A stretch of 21,923 bases of DNA from UBA5951 sp012269555 (GCA_038147755.1 JAYQTS010000015.1:1-21923), one strand, 5' to 3'. Positions 1 to 9,300 are shown, counted from the first letter of the stretch. A program made the numbers and translations. The notes: a model not told the origin generated them from the letters alone.

Positions 1-104
1 TGTCACAATTTAAAGCCTAGTGATACTTATGTAAAAGATTTATATTAAATTGTTATAAAAACTTATAAGTAAAAATAAGGTCATAAATGTTATGTATTTT
101 ATAC

Positions 105-868
105 TCAACGGAAACAATGCCTTAGGTTCTGGCAGCATTGGTAAGCAAAAACTAAATCAACACCCACTGCCGTAAAGATGGTCCCACATTTCATATACAT
201 TTTTGCAGAAGCCTCATCGAGAGCTAGAATTCCTGATGGAATACCCAGATTATTTAGCATGTTAAGTGCATCTTTAATGACTGCCACTACCTCTGGATGC
301 CCTAACTGACCAGGAAACCCCATGCTAGAGCTTAAATCACCTGGGCCTATAAATATACCATCAATCCCTGGCGTTGTGGCAATCTTCTCTAATTCTTGAA
401 TAGCCGAAATAGTTTCAACTTGAACAAGTAAACAAATTTCTTCTCTAGCATGTTGAAAATAATTTTCAACACTACCATAGCGTGTAGCTCTGGTACTCCC
501 GCAATACCTCTTACTCCTTCAGGTCCATATGAAACGGATCTCACAGCAGCAATTGCCTCCTCTTGGGTCTGCACATATGGTAATAACAATGTTAATGCCC
601 CCATATCGAGAATTCTTTTTATCAGGACAGGGTCATTTGCAGCAGGTCGAACTACTGCGCTAACATCAGGATAGCCAGCAATCGCCTGTAAAGCGGATAT
701 CACTTCAACTGTTTCAACTGCAGCATGTTCAGTATCGACTAGAACCCAATCAAAACCGCAATTTGCAAGGGCTTCTGGAACAGTATTACCACCAATAGTA
801 TTCCAAATTCCAATTTGTTGAACACCTAACTTCAGGTTTTTTTTAAATTTATTTTTTGGATTCTTCAT
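105..868 (-). CDS. HpcH/HpaI-type class II aldolase, frameshifted near 490
   Basis: This is a pyruvate/2-oxoacid class II aldolase of the HpcH/HpaI (4-hydroxy-2-oxoheptanedioate aldolase) family, which cleaves or forms 4-hydroxy-2-oxoacids with a divalent metal. The start at 868 is preceded by AGGAAG at good spacing. The first reading frame (868 to about 491) carries VDTEH (His48, expected base), VVRP (Arg74) and the LLLPYVQT segment. After GIAGVP the match continues in another frame: ATRYGSVENYFQHA, then the VETISA glutamate, then GPGDLSSSMG with the metal-site aspartate, to the stop at 105. One missing base near 490 explains the break; joined, the protein is about 254 residues, normal for the family. 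It follows aroE by 47 bp on the same strand. The family is clear; the substrate is not. It may supply the retro-aldol step of the locus. Confidence 0.85.
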
Positions 869-915
869 AATTCTTCCTAAAAAATTAAATCAATTTAAAT
901 TTTGTAAGATAATTT

Positions 916-1758
916 TTATGATACACGATTTTTGAATTCATTCATCATTCTGTCTTCGTTTGCTCTTATCCCCGTGAAATATCTAAAGCTTCGTGCCGCT
1001 TGATAAACCGCCATACAAGACCCATCGAATGTTTGATGGCCACTTTCTTTGGCTATTCGAAGGAACTCAGTTTGCAACGGAAAATACACAATATCACTAA
1101 ACCAACAATCAGAAGAGAATTCTTTAGGGTTCACACAAATACCAGGTAATTTAGACATACCTAATGGGGTTGCGTTTACTACACCTGATATGCTTTTTTT
1201 TGGTATTTGATTGACGTCGCACACAGAAATCGTTTGCGAAGGTCGCAAAGTTTTCAGAAGTGTGGCAAGTTCCTGTGCAACTGATATTGAAATGTCTGAT
1301 AAAATTAATTCTTGCAGACCATGGTCTATAAGAGCAAGTGAAACAGCCCTGCCGGCGCCACCTGAACCTACCAAAAGAATGTTGCCTAATTTCACATTTA
1401 CAAAAACTTGTTTCAAAAATGCTAGATAACCAAAGTAATCTGTATTATAGCCTGCTAATTTTCTGTTCTTTATAATGATTGTATTTGCGCTCTTTAATTC
1501 CTTTACTTGCTTATTTTTTTTATCAAGATAGGGCACTACCTTCTGTTTGAATGGGTGGGTAATGTTTAGTCCAGAAAATTGGTTATCGATTGCATAGATC
1601 AATAGTTTTTCTAATGGCATTTTGTGAAAAAGGGGGTCCAACGTATCAATCAAATGATATGAATATTCAAGTTGATTTTCTCTTCCTTCTCTTTCGTGCA
1701 AAAAAGGTGATAATGAGGCTGATATATCCTCACCGATTAACCCAATTTTTATGCTCAT
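916..1758 (-). CDS. Shikimate/quinate dehydrogenase, catabolic type
   Basis: This 280-residue protein belongs to the AroE family and oxidises or reduces shikimate/quinate-like substrates at the 3-position with a nicotinamide cofactor. Visible motifs are SASLSP (Ser15, Ser17, carboxylate binding), NITHPFK with Lys71, SANT with Asn92, YNTD with catalytic Asp107, the Rossmann loop GSGGAG (131-136), and NATPLGM. The N-terminal HEREG and YSYHLID stretches resemble catabolic quinate/shikimate dehydrogenases more than biosynthetic AroE. Asp155 ends the second Rossmann strand (LSD), where NADP-type AroE proteins usually carry basic residues, so I infer a preference for NAD and an oxidative role. It is downstream of the regulator (51 bp) and upstream of the aldolase, likely one transcript. 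It is intact. Whether it acts on quinate, shikimate or a related cyclitol acid cannot be decided here. Confidence 0.88.
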   Translation of the reverse strand: MSIKIGLIGEDISASLSPFLHEREGRENQLEYSYHLIDTLDPLFHKMPLEKLLIYAIDNQFSGLNITHPFKQKVVPYLDKKNKQVKELKSANTIIIKNRKLAGYNTDYFGYLAFLKQVFVNVKLGNILLVGSGGAGRAVSLALIDHGLQELILSDISISVAQELATLLKTLRPSQTISVCDVNQIPKKSISGVVNATPLGMSKLPGICVNPKEFSSDCWFSDIVYFPLQTEFLRIAKESGHQTFDGSCMAVYQAARSFRYFTGIRANEDRMMNEFKNRVS

Positions 1759-1809
1759 ATAATCTCTATCTAATCTAATAATTTTTCTAACACTAAAATC
1801 AAAATTGAA

Positions 1810-2466
1810 TTAATCTTCAAATGCATCAAGTGTATGTCTTAGACCATTCTCGATGTGTTCTTTTAGAGATTTTACCGCTACCTTTGTGTCTCTTTTTATT
1901 GCAGATTCAAACATCTCCTGATGCTCTTCTACTGCTTGCTCACCACGATACGTTAAAACCCTCATTTGATAACGGAGGTATTTTTGATATATTATTGAGT
2001 GAAGCGATAATAAGTTTTTTATCTCACAAGCCGCAATCATGGCTAGGTGAAACTCCCAATCATATCTTTTCCAATCTTCTATAATAGACTCATTACCTAT
2101 CTTCATCTGTTTTTCCATAAGACTAAGCTTATGGTGAGCAGCTACTAAATTTCCTTCCCAGTCAGTGTCACCTCTTTCAATCGATAATTTTAAAGCATGA
2201 CACTCTAGCATAACTCTGAGGTCAGCTATTTCTGTCAAATCTTCTCTGGATACAGGAGCGACAAAAAATCCACGCTGTTCCTCAGCAATAACAAATTCCT
2301 CACTAGCAAGCCGATTCAAAGATTCTCTTAACGTTGACATACTTGTTGAATATTTAGTTTTTAAAGAATCTAGTTTTAACTTTGATGCAGGTTCCAAATC
2401 ACCAAAAATAATATCATGTTTGATTTTTTGGTAGGTACTATTACCTACGGTTGTTATTGTTTTCAT
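1810..2466 (-). CDS. GntR family regulator, FadR/FCD subfamily
   Basis: This 218-residue transcription factor has an N-terminal winged helix (about 8-70; STLRESLNRLASEEFV is the recognition region, followed by a GFFVAPVS wing) and a C-terminal all-helical FCD ligand domain. The metal/ligand residues expected of FCD domains are visible as Asp136 and His140 (DWEFH), His182 and His204. FCD regulators typically bind organic acids or sugar acids and repress adjacent catabolic genes. It is transcribed away from the Gfo/Idh-TRAP operon, sharing a roughly 120 bp divergent promoter with it, and the palindrome at 2525-2535 lies in that gap. It therefore probably controls the whole locus and itself, responding to the imported substrate or an early intermediate. 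It is intact and of normal length. Confidence 0.92.
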   Translation of the reverse strand: MKTITTVGNSTYQKIKHDIIFGDLEPASKLKLDSLKTKYSTSMSTLRESLNRLASEEFVIAEEQRGFFVAPVSREDLTEIADLRVMLECHALKLSIERGDTDWEGNLVAAHHKLSLMEKQMKIGNESIIEDWKRYDWEFHLAMIAACEIKNLLSLHSIIYQKYLRYQMRVLTYRGEQAVEEHQEMFESAIKRDTKVAVKSLKEHIENGLRHTLDAFED

Positions 2467-2524
2467 TTAGAATTCTCATCATAAAAATGTTACTCGTTAA
2501 AAAGAAAAATGATTGATAAAAATA

Positions 2525-2535
2525 ATATCAGATAT
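2525..2535. promoter_or_regulatory. Putative operator copy 1 in the regulator/Gfo divergent promoter
   Basis: The 11-base palindrome ATATCAGATAT lies between the divergent regulator and Gfo/Idh genes. It overlaps a TATAAT box (2533-2538) reading rightward, an arrangement suited to repression. A degenerate second half follows at 2544-2554 (ATATCAGTATT). The same core recurs at 3673-3683 and 12360-12370 and I noticed it nowhere else in the window. Binding by the FCD regulator is inferred from position only. Confidence 0.65.
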
Positions 2536-2584
2536 AATACAAAATATCAGTATTTTTTAATTTTTGCTATTGCTTGGATATTTT

Positions 2585-3610
2585 ATGGAAAAATTAACAC
2601 AATTAGCTGTAGTTGGATATGGGCTTGTTGGAAAGAAGCATGTTCAAGCAATTATAGATCACCCAGAGAGTGAACTATGCGCAATTGTTGAGCCTATTGA
2701 AATTAATTCCCTCAAAAATCACTATAGTGCTTTAGATACTTTGCTTGAAAATCAAAAGCCTGACGGCATTATACTCGCCACTCCCACACCTTTGCATATT
2801 CAACAAGGGCTAGCATGTATAGAAAAGCATATCCCGATTTTGATCGAAAAACCGATATCAGTTCATTCAAAGGATGCAAAAATACTTTTAGATAGAGCAA
2901 ATAAGCTCAATGTTCCTATTCTAGTTGGACACCATAGACGACACAATGATATCGTCAAGAATGCTACAAATATGATTAAATCTGGCCAAATTGGTGAAAT
3001 CTATTCTGTGCATTCAACTTGTTGGTTTTTTAAGCCAGATTCCTATTTTGAGGCTTCAGAATGGCGTTCAAAAAGAGGTGCAGGCCCAATCCTCGTAAAC
3101 CTCGTTCATGATATTGACTTACTTAGACATTTCTGTGGAGAGGTGAAAAGCGTATTTGCCATATCTTCTCCATCCAAACGAGGCTTTGAGACCGAAAGTG
3201 TTGCGGCTGCAACATTACATTTTGAGAATGGAATAATTGCTACTATTTCTGTCTCTGATAGTATCGCCTCCCCGTGGAGTTGGGAAATGACATCACAAGA
3301 AAATGAAATCTATCCATTTACTAATCAAAGCTGTTATATGATAGGAGGATCAAAGGCTTCAATATCGTTGCCAGACCTTACTGTTTGGAGTCATAAAGAA
3401 GAGCCAAACTGGTGGACGGAGATTGAACCAAGTTTTACAGATTTTAAAAAAAATGACCCATTTGAAAATCAGCTCTCAAATTTTGTAAATGTTATAAGAG
3501 GCAAAGAGACCCCTATCGTTTCAGGCCTTGAAGGGTATAAATCATTAAAAGTTGTTGAATCTATATTGTTATCTTCAGAAACTAACAAGGCTATAAAAAT
3601 AGCTAATTAA
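2585..3610 (+). CDS. Gfo/Idh/MocA family dehydrogenase 1
   Basis: This is an NAD(P)-dependent sugar, cyclitol or polyol dehydrogenase of the Gfo/Idh/MocA family. I choose the ATG at 2585 (341 residues); an in-frame upstream ATG at 2564 would add only MLLLGYF, which lies outside the family's usual start. The Rossmann motif GYGLVG is at 11-16, the catalytic-lysine motif EKP at 88-90, and the second catalytic segment HDIDLL at 175-180. The remainder is the typical alpha/beta C-terminal substrate domain. It is the first gene rightward from the divergent promoter and precedes the TRAP operon by about 120 bp. It is intact. Family assignment is firm; candidate substrates are an inositol- or quinate-like ring or a sugar acid, and no sequence feature fixes which. 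Confidence 0.88.
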   Translation: MEKLTQLAVVGYGLVGKKHVQAIIDHPESELCAIVEPIEINSLKNHYSALDTLLENQKPDGIILATPTPLHIQQGLACIEKHIPILIEKPISVHSKDAKILLDRANKLNVPILVGHHRRHNDIVKNATNMIKSGQIGEIYSVHSTCWFFKPDSYFEASEWRSKRGAGPILVNLVHDIDLLRHFCGEVKSVFAISSPSKRGFETESVAAATLHFENGIIATISVSDSIASPWSWEMTSQENEIYPFTNQSCYMIGGSKASISLPDLTVWSHKEEPNWWTEIEPSFTDFKKNDPFENQLSNFVNVIRGKETPIVSGLEGYKSLKVVESILLSSETNKAIKIAN

Positions 3611-3639
3611 TTAGTAATGGTTGAAAAGAAATAAAATTG

Positions 3640-3667
3640 TTGCTAAATGACTTAAAGCAGATATTAT
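3640..3667 (+). promoter_or_regulatory. Possible sigma-70-type promoter for the TRAP operon
   Basis: TTGCTA (3640-3645) and TATTAT (3662-3667) are spaced by 16 bases, directly followed by the long palindrome at 3667-3689, so transcription would begin inside the palindrome. In DNA this AT-rich such boxes occur easily by chance; position relative to the palindrome is the main support. Confidence 0.3.
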
Positions 3668-3689
3668 TAAAAATATCTGATATTTTTAA
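3667..3689. promoter_or_regulatory. Putative operator copy 2, 23-base perfect palindrome before dctP
   Basis: The core ATATCTGATAT (3673-3683) is extended on both sides to a perfect 23-base palindrome centred on T3678 (arms TTAAAAATATC and GATATTTTTAA). It sits 46 bases before the dctP start, in the 109-base gap after the first Gfo/Idh gene. It is the longest of the three copies. No run of U follows and the stem is almost pure A/T, so an operator is more likely than a terminator. Confidence 0.7.
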
Positions 3690-3734
3690 ATTAAAATGTC
3701 TTTATACCTAAAATAAGATATGGGGAGGAAATCT

Positions 3735-4739
3735 ATGTCATTTAAAATAAATAGAAGAGTATTAATGGGAGTAGCAGCGCTTGGCCTGACCACAACCATG
3801 GCAACGTCTGCGATAGCTGCAGATATTAAATTTACTCTTGCAACATCAGGCACTGAAACAGATATGCGTTCTGTTGCTATGGCTGAAGTTTTTGCACCAA
3901 TGGTGTCGAGCTTCGCAGATTATCAAGCAGGTTATAATGGTTCCATGTTTGCTCAAGGAACTGAGCTAGATGCAATTAGTCGCGGAAACCTGACAATGTC
4001 TATTGCATCCGCACAAGAATTAGCGCAATTTTTCCCAGAGTTTTCAATCTTTGCAACCGGTTATGTTCACCAAGATGCCGCTCATCAAGTCCGAGTTTTC
4101 AACAATCCTTTAATGGACCCTTTCAAGAAAAAAGTAGAAGATGAGCTAGGGGTAAAACTTCTATCAGTTATGTATTTAGGTCGTCGTCACGTAAATCTTC
4201 GTTTCACCAGAGATGAAAAAAATATAATGACACCTGCAGACTTAGCTGGTGTTAACCTAAGAATGCCTGGAACTGATGCATGGCAATTTTTAGGAAATGC
4301 ACTTGGCGCAGCAGCTACACCTATGGCATTTAATGAGGTATATGGCGCGCTTGCATCTGGAGCTGTAGATGGTCAGGATAATCCGCTACCAACAGTTGTT
4401 GATAAGAAGTTTTATGAAGTTACTAAACAAATCTCACTGACTTCACACTTAGTAGACCTGAACTATATTGCCTTTTCAAAAGACACTTGGGATAGTTTAA
4501 CACCAGAACAGCAAATGACAGTCCAACGTGCGGCTGATGCTGCTGCTGCTTACGGTCGGTTAAAGCAACTAGACAAAGAGAATAATTTAGCGGATTATAT
4601 TCGTAGTCAAGGCGTTGAAATTTATACACCTGACTTGAACGCATTCCGTGAGCATGTTCAATCCCAATATGTAGGAAGTGAATTTGCTGCTAGTTGGCCT
4701 GCTGGGGTATTAGAAAAAATTAATGCTTTAGGCAACTAA
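3735..4739 (+). CDS. dctP: TRAP transporter solute-binding protein (DctP family)
   Basis: This is the periplasmic substrate-binding subunit of a TRAP transporter (334 residues). I choose the ATG at 3735 because GGGGAGGA at 3722-3729 is an excellent ribosome site for it; the earlier in-frame ATG at 3720 overlaps that site and has none of its own. A Sec signal peptide covers about residues 1-29 (basic start, hydrophobic run, cleavage after AIA). The conserved carboxylate-binding Arg176 lies in NLRMPG, followed by the family segments PMAFNEVYGAL and GAVDGQDNP. DctP proteins of this type usually bind organic or sugar acids through this arginine, consistent with an acidic substrate for the locus. 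It is intact and is followed 28 bases later by the small membrane subunit. Confidence 0.93.
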   Translation: MSFKINRRVLMGVAALGLTTTMATSAIAADIKFTLATSGTETDMRSVAMAEVFAPMVSSFADYQAGYNGSMFAQGTELDAISRGNLTMSIASAQELAQFFPEFSIFATGYVHQDAAHQVRVFNNPLMDPFKKKVEDELGVKLLSVMYLGRRHVNLRFTRDEKNIMTPADLAGVNLRMPGTDAWQFLGNALGAAATPMAFNEVYGALASGAVDGQDNPLPTVVDKKFYEVTKQISLTSHLVDLNYIAFSKDTWDSLTPEQQMTVQRAADAAAAYGRLKQLDKENNLADYIRSQGVEIYTPDLNAFREHVQSQYVGSEFAASWPAGVLEKINALGN

Positions 4740-4767
4740 ATCATCAAACCAAAAATGGAGAACCAAA

Positions 4768-5351
4768 TTGATAAACAAAATAAGAATTTGGTTCTTACTT
4801 CTAACTGAATTTATCGCTGCCATGGCTTTGGCAGCGATTTTCATAATATTCCTTCTACAAATTTTTACGCGGTACGCACCAAAAATATCGTGGATAGTAC
4901 CCTTACCTTTCATATCAAGCTGGATGAATAACCTGGAACCCATAGGTTGGACAGTAAATTTAATTTCACTGTTGTGGGTCTGGATAATCTTCTTTGGCTG
5001 TGCGTTTTTTGTTCGGGACAGAGAACATGTAGTTTTTGATATATTATTTTTGCAGTTTCCAAGAAATTTCAGAAAATCTTTTCGTTCATAATAGCCCTCT
5101 TTCTTGCCTCAATAATGCTCTATTCTTTTGGGCCTACTTGGGATGCTGTTTTTGACAACCGACTAATGGAACTCAAAAAAATACAGACACTAAAAATGCC
5201 AGTGACTGGAGAAAAGATCCCAATAAAGTGGCTTTTTTGCTCCATATGTCATTTAATGGTTGCAGTGATTTTAAGATATTTTTGGAATATTCTTTCTCTT
5301 CTTTTTATCGAAAAAAGAATGGAACGCTCCAAGATAGGAGAAGACAATTGA
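4768..5351 (+). CDS. dctQ: TRAP transporter small permease (DctQ family), frameshifted near 5043
   Basis: This is the four-helix small membrane subunit of the TRAP transporter. The start appears to be TTG at 4768, with GGAG at 4757-4760 seven bases ahead; an ATG at 4755 is in another frame that stops quickly. Frame one gives MINKIRIWFLLLTEF, the first membrane helices and REHVVFDI (the conserved R-EH segment). It then degenerates and stops at 5091. The other frame continues the family pattern directly (IIFAVSKKFQKIFSF, IALFLASIM, PTWDAV, IPIKW, VAVILRYFW) to 5351. One missing base near 5043 restores about 194 residues, a normal length. The stop lies two bases before the next gene's ATG, suggesting coupling. 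Confidence 0.82.
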
Positions 5352-5353
5352 GC

Positions 5354-6642
5354 ATGGAATTAATCCTAGGACTTTCAGTTCTTTTTTTATCTGCTGCAAT
5401 AGGGGCGCCAGTTGCTTATTCTATCATTGCAGGGTGGTGGTTTATCTTGGTGTCGGTGGACAAGACCTGGCTATTGCTGGGGAAACTATGGTACAGCGAC
5501 TTTTTGACGGCTTCTTGCTTCTCGCGGTGCCACTGTTCATTGTTTCAGCAAATATAATGAATGCAGGTACAATATCAGACCGATTATTAAAATTTTGTGT
5601 TGCATTAGTTGGCGGTTTCAGAGGGGGGCTGGGGCATGTTAATGTAGTAGCTAGTCTCATTTTTTCTGGCATGTCTGGTTCGGCTGTAGCTGATGCTGCC
5701 GGCATCGGTAAAGTTATAATTGATATGATGATCAAGAGTGGTCGCTACAGCAGAGGATATGCAGCTGCAATAACTGCTGCAACCGCCACAATTGGGCCAA
5801 TTATACCACCATCTATACCCTTGGTTTTGTATGCTTTAGTATCAAATACATCTATTGGAACCTTGTTTCTAGCAGGTATTATTCCTGGCTTAATCATGGG
5901 CTTGGTTTTGATGTTCATGAATTACTGGATTGCTTATCGTCGTGATTTCGGTAAAGATGAGACAACTCCTTTAAAAGAACTCCCTAAAATAACTGTAAAA
6001 GCAACACCTGCTTTGCTCATGCCTGTAATTCTCCTCACGGGTATATATTCCGGTGTTACAACTCCAACTGAAGCAGCAGCAATAGCTGCTTTTTACGCGT
6101 TAGTTGTGTCTGCTGTTCTGTATCGAGCTATCAGCATTAAATCTTTATACATGGTTTTTGTTGATAGTGCGAGGTCAGCGGCGTCTGTTGGTTTAGTTAT
6201 AGGCGCATCCATGATACTTACTTATGTAGTAGTCCGAGAGAACATACCGGCTCAAATATCTGGATTGCTTACTGACATTGATATGTCCCCATTATTGTTT
6301 CTTTTGGCAGTAAACTTCTTAGTTCTTTTATTAGGGTGCGTTTTAGATGCAACTGTTATCATACTGGTAATAGTTCCACTATTTGTTCCTGCATGCACAG
6401 CACTTGGTATAGACTTAATTCATTTTGGTATTTTAGTTGTTGTAAACTCAATGATAGGGCTCATCACACCGCCATATGGGGTTTTGTTGTTTGTTATAAA
6501 CGCAGTCACTGGCATCCCACTTGGAGAGATTATTAAAGAAATTTGGCCCTTCTTTGGAATTCTACTTTTTGCACTTTTTTTGATGATAATTTCACCTGAT
6601 ATAATTTTATTTTTACCTAGAGTTTTTGGCTATCAATTCTAA
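5354..6642 (+). CDS. dctM: TRAP transporter large permease (DctM family), frameshifted near 5436
   Basis: This is the large ion-coupled permease of the TRAP system, about 429 residues and 10-12 membrane segments when joined. The ATG at 5354 begins MELILGLSVLFLSAAIGAPV; after SIIAGWW the correct reading moves to another frame as VYLGVGGQDLAIAGETMVQ and continues unbroken to 6642. Family segments visible are LFDGFLLLAVPLFI, GHVNVVASLIFSGMSGSAVADAAGIG, IGPIIPPSIPLVLY, VTTPTEAAA and the GLITPPYG motif near the end. A single missing base around 5434-5441 accounts for the break. Its stop overlaps the next ATG (TAATG at 6640-6644), so the fusion-protein gene is probably translationally coupled. Confidence 0.88.
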
Positions 6643-8481
6643 TGAATATATCGAAGTTTCTCCCTAGCTACATGTAAAAATATAGAACGTGAAATTTTCA
6701 ATATTTCTAACGCTGGTTTCAACAGTTGTGATTTTTTCCTTTCAGATGTTGATAATTTTAATGGTGATCATAAAAAATTAATAAAATTATTAAACAAAAA
6801 TAAACTCAGTATAAATAGCATTTTATTAGCAAACAGGCGCGACCAGAATTCAATAGAATGGTTAAATCTTAATATGAACGAAACGCAAAAAGTGCTTTCA
6901 ACATTATCAAGGTTAAACGTAAATTTGCTAGTAATTAGGTTTCCACAACAATTAGAACAAATTAAGAAAATATCGCAAATCTTTAAAACAGCTGGCATTC
7001 GAATAGCCCTACTATCATTTATATCAAGAGAAAATCATTTCGATTTATCAAGTACGCTAGAAATCGTAAATAATATAAATCACAAAAACCTTGGCATAGC
7101 CCTGCATGCATTTTCAGCACTCGCAGATGGCAGGCAGCCCTCAAAACTAAGAGAGATACCAGGTGAAAAAGTCTTTGCAACTTTTGTTTCAGATGCAAAC
7201 TTACCCATATCATTTAAATCGAATTACCAAGAATTAGGCATTGGTTCAGGAAATCTGAATCTAGAGGCATTTATTCGAGTTTTAGCGCTTAATGGGTATG
7301 AAAATGGTTGGTCTATTTCCTTTAATAAATCTGCTTATCACAAAACTTCTGAAAATGACTGCAAAGATGATTACAGAAATTTAATTAGCCTTCTTCAAGA
7401 TGTATATCAAAATCACCCTGCTTTAAAAGAACCTATTCCGGGCCTCCCTGAAAGGAGTAAATTAAGAGGTGTAGAGTTTATAGAGTTTGCTGCTGACAAA
7501 AATTCTGGAATTAAATTAGCTACTATTCTTAATTCGCTTGGTTTCAGAAAGGAGCGGAAGCATAAAACAAAAACTGTAGAATTATTTAGGCAAGGGTCAA
7601 TAAATATACTCATCAATACTGAAAAAAAAGGAGCTGCAGCCCAAATGTTTAGAGAAAATGGGCCCTCTGTTTGTGATATCGCACTAAGAGTTAATGACGC
7701 TGAAAAAACTGTGCAGCGAGCGAAACAGCTTGGAATATCTGAATTTTTTCAAAAAGTACCAACAAATGAATTATCAATACCAGCAATTAGCGGAGTTGCC
7801 AAATCAGTGCTTCATTTCACTGATGAAAAGACAAATTTACATAGATTATGGGAAATTGAATTTAGCCGGGAAGCAGACCCTTGGACCATTCCACCATCAG
7901 GATTAAGACGAGTTGACCATATTTCTCAAACATTAAAATGGGAAGAGATGGAGAGCTGGGCAAGTTTTTATACAACTACTTTTGAGATGGAAAGAACCAC
8001 CATTTTTGATGTCTCTGACCCAAAAGGTAATATTCAGTCGCTTTCTGTCACTAGCGCAGAGGGTGAAGTAAAATTAAATTTAAATGGTGCTCCTAATAAA
8101 AATACATTTGCTGATGATTTTCTAAACAAACACAGCAAGGCTGGTGTGCAACACATCGCATTTCATACTGATGATATTTTTCAAACATCATCAATTTTAG
8201 AGAAAGCAAATTTCGCAAGGCTTACACCAAAACCTAACTATTATGACTGGGTAAAGAAAAAATTTGATTTAAGTTCTGAATTTACCAACAAGCTGAAAAA
8301 GAACCAAATTTTTTATGACCGTTCGACCAACGGAGAATATTTTCAGCTATATAGCAAACCATTTTTTTCTAATTTATTTTTCGAAGTTGTGCAGCGCTCA
8401 CCTCACTATGAAGGATATGGGGCTAATAATGCATCCTTCAGATTGCAGGCTCAGATTGAACAGATACAGGAGATTGCTTAA
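6642..8481 (+). CDS. QuiC-like barrel/HPPD fusion with degenerate dehydratase site, frameshifted near 6660
   Basis: This matches the two-domain architecture of QuiC1-type 3-dehydroshikimate dehydratases: an N-terminal AP-endonuclease-2 TIM barrel (about 1-250) and a C-terminal HPPD-like VOC domain (about 275-600). The start is ATG 6642, overlapping the dctM stop; after MNISKF one extra base shifts to the frame SLATCKNIERE, which then stays open to 8481 (612 residues joined). Aligned by eye to family members I remember, the four barrel metal ligands (Glu, Asp, Gln, Glu) are replaced by Leu124, His155, Phe181 and Ser226. The C-terminal iron triad of HPPD-like proteins is kept: His426 (RVDHI), His504 (VQHIAF), Glu581 (FFEVVQR). 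I therefore expect no classical dehydratase activity and suspect a dioxygenase or other metal-dependent reaction. The stop overlaps the next start (TAATG). Confidence 0.8.
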
Positions 8482-9282
8482 TGGATAATAACGCAGAGGA
8501 AATTAGAAATTGGTGGCGAACCTCTATAATTGACATGAAGCCAGGTAAAATAGAATTTAGAGGCCAGCCAATAGAAGAGCTTATTGGTAATGTAAGTTTT
8601 TCCTATATGATTTGGCTAATGCTCAGAGATGAAAAGCCTACTACTATGCAAACCAACCTTTTAGAGGCAGCTCTAGTTGCAGGAGTTGACCATGGACCGC
8701 AAGCACCATCCATTGCATCTGCAAGAATGGCAGCAACCTGCGGCGTTGGCATGAATAACATAATTGCGAATGGCATAAATATGCTAGGTGATATTCACGG
8801 CGGTGCAGGTGAGCAATGCGCTGAACTATATATCGATATAAAAAAAATGAAGAACAATTCAGCATCTCTTGAAGATAATGTTAAAGCTGCGGTAACAATT
8901 TGGAAAAAAATATGGAAAAATTATCTCTGGGTTTGGCCATAGATTTCATAAACCTGTTGACCCAAGGGCACCAAGGCTAATGGAAATAACACGAAAAGCC
9001 GCTGAGGACGGAACAGTTTCTGGGGAATTTGTAGATATCGCTGAAGCAGTTCAATCTCATGTATCCGAAATAGTTGGAAAACCAATTGCAATGAATATTG
9101 ACGGAGCAACAGCTGTTATATTTTGTGAGCTGGGCTTCCCACCAGAACTATGTAGAGGATTATTTTGTATTTCTAGATCGATTGGTATTTTGGCTCATGG
9201 CTGGGAGCAATTGCAACAAGGTGGTAGAAATAAGGGGCCTATGCCACCCTCTTTTTTGCCAACATATGAGCCCACTAAATAA
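8481..9282 (+). CDS. Citryl-CoA lyase-like protein (citrate synthase superfamily), frameshifted near 8915
   Basis: This resembles the short citryl-CoA lyase / C-terminal ATP-citrate-lyase branch of the citrate synthase superfamily, which cleaves or forms hydroxyacyl-CoA by Claisen chemistry. The first frame gives FRGQPIEELIGNVSF, GVDHGPQAPS and GDIHGGAGEQ (His106). After the A-rich stretch at 8901-8925 the family pattern resumes in another frame as GFGHRFHKPVDPRAPRL (second active-site His) and NIDGATAV (expected active-site Asp), ending at 9282. One extra base in the A-run region explains the break; the joined length is about 266 residues. No ATP-citrate lyase partner or citrate lyase subunits are nearby, so a CoA ester made by the locus, for example by the CoA-transferase or acylating dehydrogenase, is the more likely substrate. 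Confidence 0.82.
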
Positions 9283-9300
9283 ACAGAAAAGCCCACAAAA

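Noticed and set aside
1..104. A gene or RNA at the left edge
   Set aside because: Only AT-rich sequence downstream of the aldolase stop; no open frame, ribosome site or structure stands out.
2513..2538. Standard -35/-10 promoter for the first Gfo/Idh gene (TTGATA and TATAAT)
   Set aside because: The two boxes are only 14 bases apart, too short for a normal sigma-70 promoter; the TATAAT may be real but its partner is uncertain.
3667..3689. Rho-independent terminator after the first Gfo/Idh gene
   Set aside because: The palindrome has a single-base centre with no loop, an almost entirely A/T stem and recurs at two other promoters, all of which fit an operator better.
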